DNA of 21,110 nucleotides from Mesotaenium endlicherianum (Eukaryota > Streptophyta > Zygnematophyceae > Zygnematales > Mesotaeniaceae): contig WELA01012345.1 of NCBI GenBank assembly GCA_009602735.1, positions 978,844-999,953 of the forward strand, in the 5' to 3' direction. Positions within the stretch are counted from its first letter, which is position 1. Every line of letters starts with the position of its first letter. Shown here in pieces: positions 13,748-21,110 of the stretch. A program made the translations under genes and the position numbers. The notes below the pieces were generated by a model. That model was not told the DNA's origin and made no database searches. It was given only the letters and a program-made list of their open reading frames with translations.

Positions 13748-15445
13748 TACACACGCGCACACACACATTCACACACGCAGACACAAATGCGCGCGTGTGC
13801 ACGCACACACACACACACGCATTTGTGTGCTACTTTCCCTTCCTCTTGCTTGCCTAGCTCTTGGCTCGGTTGCTCCCTCACCCCAGCCACCCACCCAAGC
13901 ACCCAGGTACCCTCCCTTCCTCCACTCTTCCTCTCCCTCTCTGACTCACTCCTCGCCTGTATGTGCGTGTATATGTGTGCATGTACGAGTGTGTGCATGC
14001 ACATCTCCGTGCCTACCTGTTCATGTCTGCGTGTGTGCATGGATGGCCTCAATTTATTGCAAAAGGAAGTGCCTACTGTGTTATCAATCTACCGAGAATG
14101 CTCACAACACTCCCCACCAGCCTCTGCCAGTGCGCAGCAGCCACCTTTCCTCCTATTTCCCAAGGCAATTGAGCTTGATAGGCAAGCGTTCCTCGTCTAC
14201 CTTACTACAGCTGTCCCGGTCTCTCAAGTGGATTAGTCCAATGCATGCCCTTTCATATTTCACTCCTTTCTCAAATATCACCCCATGTTTTCCTCCACCA
14301 GGCTCACACCCCAAGAGTCCCTGCTTCCCGCTCTTTCCTTGCTTGCCAGCTGTACGAGAACAGGGGCCTCCCCGGATGGGACGTGTGGCAGAACGACGAC
14401 ACCGACCGATGGACTCGCGCCAAGTTCTGCGTCGCGCCGCCCGGGAAGGCGCAGTGGAGCGCGAGCCTCGTGAAGGCCATCCTGGGGGGGTGCATCCCCG
14501 TCACGCTGTTCCGCGAGCACGACCGGCCCTGGAAGGTACTGGCTTCTTTTATTTATAACAACAATAATTACTATTATTATTATTTATTATTATTATCTTG
14601 CCTTTCTTTCAAGCGCTTGTGATGCTGCTCTGGAGTCCGAGATTACGCTCTTGGGCCTGTTCTCGCCCTATTCTCGCCCTCTGCTTCTGCACGAAAGTTT
14701 GCTTCTCCAGCTTGGAGGTCTGTGCACACGACCAGAGTCCGTGTGCACCACTCTAATCAGAAATCGTATGCGGCTACGCACATGTGTGTACTCAAGTCAG
14801 TACTGTCCCGACTCCTTGACAAAATTGTTGCAGAGTGCTGTCACCAGCTCGATATGGCGCCATAGAAGCCGTCAAAACACCAGTGTGGGTAGTCGCCTGT
14901 AGGTACTGAGTACCGCCCACAACACCGGTCCTCTTTCAAGAATTTCAATCTATATAGCATCAGGCAAGAATTATGTGACAACTCACAAGTCCTGCACCTC
15001 TTCCTATCGATGGCATATTCTTGTGACATCCCAGGGCCCTCACGCAATACTTGAATACTACTTTCGCAGATGGTCGGAGACTAACACTGACAAGTCCAGT
15101 TGTGGTCGACAAAAGTGTACTTGTGTGCGTGCACCATCGGCGCTGACCTCTTACCGGTCTACCTCTTACGTATCTTCTCAACAGGACGAGCTGGATTACA
15201 GCAGATTTAGCCTCAACGTCGACGTTCAACAGCTGCACACCCTCAAGGATCGCATAGACGCCGTGATGTCGACACCTGGCCTGCTCAAGCGGATGCAGCA
15301 AGAGCTCGCGAAAGTCCAGAGGTATTTCTCGTGGGAGGAGAAGCTGCCAAATGGCGCCAGGGCACAGGTCATAAAGGAATTACACCGTAGAGCTCTTAAG
15401 CTGCGGCTTCCGAAAGTGAATCAGGGGCTACTGCGATTCCCTTGA
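11639..15445 (+). CDS. Exostosin-family (GT47) glycosyltransferase, complete, 4 exons
   Basis: Exons 11639-12232, 13375-13614, 14350-14535 and 15185-15445 join to 426 residues, with all introns phase 0. Family knowledge: GT47 enzymes are Golgi type II membrane proteins that add sugars from nucleotide sugars to wall polysaccharides, glycans or proteoglycans. Seen here: a short N-terminal tail; one membrane helix (about residues 24-46, [17 protein letters not shown] core) followed by [14 protein letters not shown] at 60-67; [11 protein letters not shown] at 109-119; a SGRDIVLPP motif at 225-233; [12 protein letters not shown] at 247-257; and KFCVAPPG with GGCIPV at 305-329. Candidate N-glycosylation sites are NKT (162) and NVT (271). 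The start is the first ATG in the open frame and gives a normal type II layout. The region where relatives have SxR-x-x-E/D reads SASLVKA here. The exact substrate cannot be told. Confidence 0.85.
12233..13374 (+). other. Exostosin intron 1
   Basis: A GT-AG intron of 1142 bases of medium GC, with no CA/TG microsatellite and no coding sequence that fits the exostosin domain. It ends in a normal pyrimidine-rich acceptor (TTTGTCTCCTTTCATTTTGC, then ACGCAG). The small minus-strand frame at 13234-12773 is not recognised and was not called. Confidence 0.65.
13375..13614 (+). CDS. Exostosin gene exon 2
   Basis: This exon has 80 codons between TTGCACGCAG| and CTCGAA|GTGGGT. It carries [17 protein letters not shown] and [14 protein letters not shown], the middle part of the exostosin domain. 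Its GC content is clearly higher than that of exon 1. Confidence 0.83.
13713..13822. repeat. CA microsatellite in exostosin intron 2
   Basis: An almost pure CA run at about 13713-13742 is followed by CA with CG and CAGACACAAATG interruptions. It starts about 100 bases after the donor at 13615. Confidence 0.9.
13959..14042. repeat. TG-rich tract in exostosin intron 2
   Basis: TGTATGTGCGTG and TGTGTGCATG units lie about 140 bases downstream of the CA block of the same intron, making a potential inverted complementary pair with it. The tract itself is short and imperfect. Confidence 0.7.
14350..14535 (+). CDS. Exostosin gene exon 3 (putative donor-sugar-binding motif)
   Basis: This exon has 62 codons between TTGCTTGCCAG| and TGGAAG|GTACTG. 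It encodes [18 protein letters not shown] and the GGCIPV motif, the most conserved block of GT47 proteins. Confidence 0.85.
14549..14600. repeat. ATT/TTA trinucleotide repeat in exostosin intron 3
   Basis: AACAACAATAATTACTATTATTATTATTTATTATTATT-type sequence starts about 13 bases after the donor at 14536. It is a simple AT-rich microsatellite. Confidence 0.85.
15185..15445 (+). CDS. Exostosin gene exon 4
   Basis: This exon has 86 codons plus TGA, after the acceptor TTCTCAACAG|. It begins [13 protein letters not shown], matching the family's (D/E)xxxFSVxxxE block, then a helix-rich C-terminus ([14 protein letters not shown] and [12 protein letters not shown]). Confidence 0.83.
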   Translation, partial: DELDYSRFSLNVDVQQLHTLKDRIDAVMSTPGLLKRMQQELAKVQRYFSWEEKLPNGARAQVIKELHRRALKLRLPKVNQGLLRFP

Positions 15446-18050
15446 GATATGCAGGCAAGGGAACGCTGAAATAAATATATCCGTGAAATCAGAAGCCAAC
15501 AGCCATTGATGGGCATAGAGAGTTGAGTCAATCTTTTGGAAGATTCAGAACTTCCTGGGTTGGTGGTGCCACCGCATTCTACGCAGCCCTGGCTCATATG
15601 ATGTATCTGTTGGTAGATCAGTTGATGATCACACAGGTTTTTCATGGCCTCAATGACGGGCCAGAACTACAGGCCCAGACAGACTACAGTGACACTAGTT
15701 AGTCCCAGGCATAATAAAACACATAGCCTTAAGGTGCTTGAAAGAGAGTTTTGGATTCGGGAGGTACATCAACAAGGTCGAAACAATGTCAACCTTTTAC
15801 ACACACACACACACACACATACAAAAAAAAGGTCTCCGGCACACCATCCACACGTGCTTACATTATCTCGAGCATCTATAACACATGTTCATAGTCGTTT
15901 TAGACTTGCCTTCTTCTTGTGGCTCCTTCCTCGTATTCAATGTTTTTTGCGTATGATTCGAGTGGTTTTTGAAGGAGAATAAGGTTGGTAATTTACTAAT
16001 ATCCAATAAGCCAATATGGAAAAAACCATGGACATCAATTAAAAACTTGCGTCAATCTCGAGCTCACCTTGAAAGCAACAACGATTCACGAGGCACTTTG
16101 ACTCAGGTCCTAAGCAACCAAAAGCCTCTCACACCAATGCAAAATATTGAGCTATAATATATACATATTTAGATATATATCAATATACGCTCTTTGTCAT
16201 TTGTCAAACCAACTTATTGTACATTCTTAATACTCCACATGCAATCAAGAATTAATTCCGTTGGAACACTACTTAGTCATTGAATAAATTTCACATATTA
16301 CAGATCTTGCATTTGTATATCACATAAAATAGTATGCAATTACACCATTTTTTCACGTAAACAAAAAGTCGTCAGAACATGATGTATGTTAGTGAACCTC
16401 TTACCTTCGCTAAATTCTTCAATTTGAATCTTGTCAATCACTGTGGTCATCGACGAGAACCATCTTGATGTATTGTTAACTTCATAAGTTTATTAGATTT
16501 TTGGTCTCTGTATGTCTTCCGCACGCCTCAAGTCAAACTGTCATTTTGATGCATTTAAATTTAATTTTGAAAATGTAAAATTTACAGTCTTCATGCTGAA
16601 ACTAGCTTGGACTTTATATCTATAATCCCTAAGCAAACCTTGAAGTTCTCATATCCTATCTCTCGAAGGTTGAAACTAGCAGAAGTTAGCAAGCAGCTAG
16701 AATGTCTCTCCTATATAAGTCAGTAGATTTTTGAAGACGCCATTGCAGTGCAGAAGTATAGAGTGCTGCAAGAGTCCCACCCACCCTCCCATTAGCAATA
16801 TGCAGTAGCAATACGGCAGCATCAATATCGATGCTTCACGAGTCTAAAAATAAGAAGCAGACAGAAATAAGACTAAAAACAGCATTTGCAAGAGATGTTC
16901 CCCAATAAGCAGGATAAGCTAAAGATACCATAACAGATAGCATTAGTATAATAGGATAAAACCTAGTCTAAAAGTTCAGTAGATACCGACCTAGTCTACA
17001 CGCGCATACTCTATGCACTTGTATGATATGCATTATATTTTTTTCTTGCATTCTCATGGTTGAATGAGATAATGATGCATTGATTAAATATAGTAAATTT
17101 CACATGTTCAAACATGTGTGCATAGTACGTACAATAAATAGTACGCGTAATAATACGTGCGAAGTGGCGTGTTTCATTAATAAGACTTGACGTGCATTTA
17201 AACCACTTAAGAACCTATAAGGACCAACTTGAACATATGTAATCAGTATCACCTTCAAAGTTTGAGACAGCTGAACGAGGGGAGGCTCAGTAATATTTGC
17301 AAATTTGATTTGCTAAGAAAACTCTTTGAGGTGGGACAGATAGGGACAATTTCCTATTAGACTACGCTTACAGTACTAGCAATCCACCATACAGTCATCA
17401 CATTATTTTGAATGCTCGTATAATTGAACTAAAATAGCATTGAGCTTGGAACAACTTCAAACTTTTTGGAGGCGCTGGTTACTTTCACAAACATTTGAAT
17501 TTTTGGAGATAATCCTTTGACTTGTAGGATTATAACCCACACATTAAAACTTGAAGATTAGATGTTTGGTTTTTCTAGGAGAGCAGTCCAAGAGCTTTAA
17601 TATGACTCACACTTTTGCTCTAAGCAAGAGATGTGTTACTACAAGTTAATAAAGCAATTGTTACACCAACCGCCTTGTTCCTTTCTTACATATTCCAATC
17701 TCATGTATTCTAGTGTAGTTGTGGACTTGTGAGGTTCACCCTTTGCTTATAGACTATCTATGGCAATGAAAGATAGCACCAATTGTACTTAGTGAATGTT
17801 TGCCCATTTTTTTCACAAAACTTTTGTCACATGGGGTAAGTCTGGGTTCTTGTGACTTTCAATTCTGTGACTTGGTCTGTGTTTGCGAGAGCTTTTCTGT
17901 CAAATCGATAGGATATAGGAACCCGGTAAAATTGAGGAAGTGATTTTCATATATGTCCTACCCTTGAAGAAGAATGGTGAAATAGTGCCCAAAACTTAAA
18001 TGATAGAAATAGCGACCTGAAATCTAAATGCCAAATTCTCTACATCGAAT
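15446..18050. other. AT-rich spacer without recognised gene
   Basis: After the exostosin gene there is a short CA microsatellite (15799-15820), then from about 16000 strongly AT-rich DNA with stop codons dense in all frames. I see no gene, no inverted-repeat ends and no tandem array. It may contain decayed mobile DNA or a matrix-attachment-like region, but no specific mark supports either. Confidence 0.6.
15470..15475 (+). promoter_or_regulatory. Possible poly(A) signal AATAAA of exostosin gene
   Basis: AATAAA lies 25 bases after the TGA of the exostosin gene. It would give a very short 3' UTR. In chlorophytes TGTAA is the more usual signal, so this is only a candidate; chance occurrence in AT-rich DNA is possible. 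Confidence 0.3.
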
Positions 18051-20032
18051 TTGCTACTTGAATACATAATAAAAAATAGCAACCTGAAATCGAACTTGGG
18101 AAAATGATTGTGTAGTGACCTGAATTAAAAGACTCAAGAATCTGGCACTACAGTTTCCCTCCCCATGATTTAAGATGCACTTGTTGTGCTTGCCAAATGA
18201 GGAGGTGTTAGCTGCGCCCACTTTGAGTGCTTGCTTATCAAACGATGTTCTGTATACTATTGGATCACAAATTATTGTTTCGAGTTGGAAACTCATGAAG
18301 ATCGCGCCGCGCCTGTGCACGATTTCTTTGTGGGAGCTCGAGCAAGTTTTAGGTGGAACAAACGAGCCTCACTGTCGATGTGGTTTTCCTTGAATTTTAT
18401 TGCAGAACAGTTAGGCGTTTCACTTCAGGAACCAGCTAAGGGCTGTGTTCCTGATCGAGAACCAAGGCGGAATACGCATTTCCGATGTTTTATCTGGCGC
18501 CTTTGCAATCGGGAACTATAAGAATCGGCTTTTTTCAAAGGTCCGAGAAGAAGTTGGCGTCTTTTCAGCTTTCACGAATTTTTGGACCACCATCGAATCT
18601 GCGCATACTCTATATGGCTGGTCCGCGTGGGTGCGCGCATGTAATTTTTAAGCGCTGACTGGCGCTGACAGAAAGAGGCACACAAATGGTCGCACCTGCG
18701 CATCAGCTGTGCACGACGTTGACCAACGTTGACGACTCAATGTGTTTAAGCTGTCATGATCTGGGCCCTGTCATACGATGGACCTGGATTGACTTGGATC
18801 CACTTAGATGGACGTTGGGTCGTGGCAGGTGTGGAAAGTAAGATGGACCATTTTGAAAAACCACGACTTCTGAAGCACACCCTTCACTGCGCCCAACCAG
18901 CGCCCAACTGCGCCTGGCCATGCCCGGCTCCTTCATCGAGTATGTGTTGGCGCCTATAAGAGCCGTCGCCTACTGTAGCTCGTGACGGCACGTTAAGCTC
19001 ATGTGCGATCAATGATGACTTTGACGTTCTTGACCTGTTCTTGACGGTTCAGTGGAGTTCCGAGAATGCTTCGCTCTATGTACTGTGTACGGATACCTCG
19101 AAGACATGTCAGCTTGACAAAGGGGACCATGTCAACATTTACAATTCGTCCGTTAGCAGCATTTAAGGTTCCTTGGCAACGCATGCTCACCTTGATGACG
19201 TTCTGAATAGCGCGAGGGACACTTGTTTGTCGAAGAACATTGACACTGTGCATGTGCTTCAACGTCTTACAGACCTTGAAGCCATTTCTTAAAGCGTAAC
19301 ATCGGCTAGAGTGTATGCAGGTATGATCCAGACAAGAAAACACGCGTTTGCAGCAGCTGACAGAGGATGGTCGCATGAGACCAAGAGGAATCGAGCCCAC
19401 AATTTGCTGGAGGCGTCAATATGCGTCAGGCAGACTTGGAGTCCTTTCGTCAGCCACGTCAACCATTTCAGGCTTAATGTTTAATTGCTATATATTGTAA
19501 AGCTGGCCTGCTGACATCCACCCATTATACAGAATCATTAAACTACGAGAATTTAGTAGTCAAGAAAGTGTCGATGCCTTGCCACAGGAATAGGCGTACT
19601 GGTAATGCATCCTAAAGGAAATTGAGAGCGGCTTCTGTGATTGAAAAATACATATCACTATAAAGTGGGTAGCTTTTGCAAGTAGTCGTTGGAAAATTTC
19701 GCTACCAATATACCCGCTCTTTTTCCTCACTTTTGTTACTGCTTTTTATCAAGTTGTTGATTGGTCTTAAGGAAGCTCGAGGTTTGTCTCTGGGGCCTTG
19801 GCAGCGGGAACTAATGCACCTTTGTTGCTTAGGCTACGTACACATTAAAGTGCTATACCAAACGAAGCTACAACACATCGTGCGGCTGCTGAGTTACACC
19901 CTGTAAGATAAAGGCGACTCTTTTTCTGCGTGGGTGTGTCCTTCCTCTCCTCTCTCATATTTGACAACTGCACGCTGTCCAAACTAGCCACGTCAGCGCA
20001 TACTCTCACTGACAGACATCTCAGCGGGAAGC
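18051..20032. other. Spacer with short unrecognised open frames
   Basis: GC rises again here. Short frames on both strands (for example plus 18445-18651, plus 18756-18959, minus 19400-18999) have no domain I recognise. The minus-strand frame contains a good donor consensus, CATCAAG|GTGAGC, at 19191/19190, so an exon of a minus-strand gene is conceivable. A TATAAA at 19659-19664 lies 369 bases before the next ATG. Nothing here is firm enough to call a gene. Confidence 0.45.
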
Positions 20033-20830
20033 ATGGCAATGAGGAGAGCAGCAGCTGCTGCTGCCACCTCTCAGAGGCTGGCGCGTGCCCCCCATCTACT
20101 ACCCAAAGGCAGAAGCTCCTCCTTCTTCTCAAGCTTCTCCTCGAGCCCACTCTCCCATCTCTCCTCCCCTGCAGCAGCCTGCTCTGCCGCCCTGCCATGC
20201 TCGTCAGGCCAAGGCCAGGGCCCGTTCTCACAGCATCAAGTCCCAAGCTCGTCACACCAGGGCCCGTTCTCACTCCATCAGATGACAACCCTGTCAGGCC
20301 AGGGCCTGTTCACACAGCCTCGAGCGCACTCTTCATTCTCCTCGTTGTGCTCCGGCAAGCTTGCGCGTGCGAGCCAGCATGTGAGGGGAGTGCATGCTCA
20401 GAGGGGCCCTCTGCTCATGGAGCAGCACAACTCCCCGCTGGGGCGCGCGAGCACAGAGGGCAGCTTGGACGAGAAGGAGCAGGGGCAGGCTGAGCTGGCG
20501 GAGCAGTACGGGCGGGCCCACAGGAGCGAGGCCGACGTGGCCTCTCCAGAAGCCGCCAGCGCTACCAGCGGGCCGAATGGGCCGAATGGGCCGGGGGAGG
20601 GGGCAGGGGAAGCGGCGCGTCCGGCTGATCCGGAGCGTCTGGCACAGAAGGCAGATTCCTCGGGGCACGCGGGCCTCTCGCCGGGCGACGCTCGCGCGCA
20701 CGCCGCGCTGGAAGAGGTGGAGGGCTCACTGGAGGGGAAGCAGAAAACGCAGGACAGAGGGTTCCATCTGCCGCAGTCTGGAGCTGGGCCGGGGCCGGGC
20801 CCGGGGCCGGGGCCTAGTGGCGGAAAGTAG
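20033..20830 (+). CDS. Likely first exon of an unrecognised gene with organelle-targeting-like N-terminus
   Basis: An open frame of 265 codons starts at AAGCATGGCA, a favourable plant/algal start context. Residues 1-55 or so are rich in Ala, Arg and Ser with almost no acidic residue (MAMRRAAAAAATSQRLARA, then Ser/Phe-rich), as in chloroplast or mitochondrial targeting peptides. Residues about 57-100 hold three copies of a QGPFS-type repeat whose DNA units are 48, 42 and about 41 bases. The rest is Gly-, Glu- and Ala-rich low complexity with NGPNGP and GPGPGPGP. No catalytic or binding domain was recognised. The frame ends at a TAG inside GAAAGTAGGG, which could instead be a donor, so the gene probably continues past the window. 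High GC without stops could also be chance, hence moderate confidence. Confidence 0.45.
   Translation: MAMRRAAAAAATSQRLARAPHLLPKGRSSSFFSSFSSSPLSHLSSPAAACSAALPCSSGQGQGPFSQHQVPSSSHQGPFSLHQMTTLSGQGLFTQPRAHSSFSSLCSGKLARASQHVRGVHAQRGPLLMEQHNSPLGRASTEGSLDEKEQGQAELAEQYGRAHRSEADVASPEAASATSGPNGPNGPGEGAGEAARPADPERLAQKADSSGHAGLSPGDARAHAALEEVEGSLEGKQKTQDRGFHLPQSGAGPGPGPGPGPSGGK
20203..20333. repeat. In-frame tandem repeat of about 42 bp
   Basis: Three copies start with GTCAGGCC or GTCACACC and contain CCAGGGCC(C/T)GTTC (starts 20203, 20251, 20293). The first copy carries six extra bases. The spacings 48 and 42 keep the reading frame of the surrounding coding region. Confidence 0.75.
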
Positions 20831-21110
20831 GGGAGTTGGCGATTGGGGCTGCGTACGGGAGAGGCACTTGAGGCATGATTGGAAGCAGTGTGATAATGGG
20901 GGAGAGTGCTCTCTGCCAGCTGGCGCACTGGGGCAGCGGGGGCCGAGCGTGCGGAAAGTAGGCGGGCCAGTAGGATTTGCGCTTGAGTTGATCTGCAGCA
21001 TGGGTTGTTGAGGTGAAGTAAGCGGTCACTGCCAGCTGGCACAGAGAGTTTTGGGCCAACTGCAAAGGTGGGGTAGAAAAGAGCCAAGGGGGGCACCAGG
21101 GGGGAGAGGG
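20831..21110. other. GC-rich tail of the window, intron or continuation of the third gene
   Basis: G-rich sequence without recognisable coding. TGCCAGCTGGC occurs twice (20914 and 21030), the second time as the perfect 12-base palindrome TGCCAGCTGGCA, which is also found at 9046-9057 in the HAT-repeat gene. No function is known to me. Confidence 0.4.

Noticed and set aside
15421..15645. Minus-strand frame of 74 codons at the exostosin 3' end
   Set aside because: It overlaps the end of a firm coding exon and shows no known domain; it is probably chance.
16150..18050. Decayed transposon or viral insertion in the AT-rich spacer
   Set aside because: No terminal repeats, target-site duplications or transposase or polymerase motifs were found by eye.
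1..21110. Dinoflagellate origin, because of the GC-AG intron
   Set aside because: Eight of nine introns have ordinary GT donors and none is GA; one GC-AG intron is normal in many eukaryotes.

Overview
The window is nuclear DNA from a photosynthetic eukaryote, most likely a green-lineage alga. Reasons: genes broken by spliceosomal introns of 0.4-1.3 kb with GT-AG (and one GC-AG) borders; coding exons of about 60-70% GC beside AT-richer spacers; very abundant CA/TG microsatellites in introns; and a HAT-repeat protein resembling the chloroplast mRNA factor family Mbb1/HCF107. No bacterial-style operons, tRNA, rRNA, CRISPR array or recognisable transposon coding region was seen. The species cannot be fixed from sequence alone.

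Region 1 (1-9842, + strand): the 3' part of a large gene for a HAT/TPR-like helical repeat protein. Seven exons (847-1056, 1451-1552, 2819-2923, 3635-3764, 4711-4805, 5685-6428, 7749-9842) join in frame to 1159 residues and end at a TGA. The 5' exons lie outside the window. About 13 HAT units can be read. Two are interrupted by large low-complexity insertions of about 155 and 475 residues. The introns hold CA tracts, TG tracts, CTG repeats, a polypurine block and degenerate telomere-like CCCTAAA-type patches.

Region 2 (9826-11638): a diverged tandem repeat of roughly 52 bp that starts inside the last codons of the first gene, followed by 1.5 kb without a convincing gene.

Region 3 (11639-15445, + strand): a complete four-exon gene for a 426-residue exostosin-type (GT47) glycosyltransferase, a type II Golgi-like membrane protein. 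All three introns are phase 0. A possible AATAAA poly(A) signal lies 25 bases after the stop.

Region 4 (15446-20032): 4.6 kb of mainly AT-rich spacer with no supported gene.

Region 5 (20033-20830 and on): the likely first coding exon of a third + strand gene, with an Ala/Arg/Ser-rich N-terminus like an organelle targeting peptide, an in-frame repeat of about 42 bp, and a GC-rich low-complexity body. Its product is not recognised.

The three genes are in tandem orientation. Nothing suggests they share a pathway: one looks like an organelle RNA-binding factor, one a secretory-pathway sugar transferase, and the third is unknown. The most interesting structure is in the introns. Three of them carry a CA-rich tract upstream and a TG-rich tract downstream, which could pair in the pre-mRNA. 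In the first gene, introns repeatedly fall at the same point of the 34-residue repeat.
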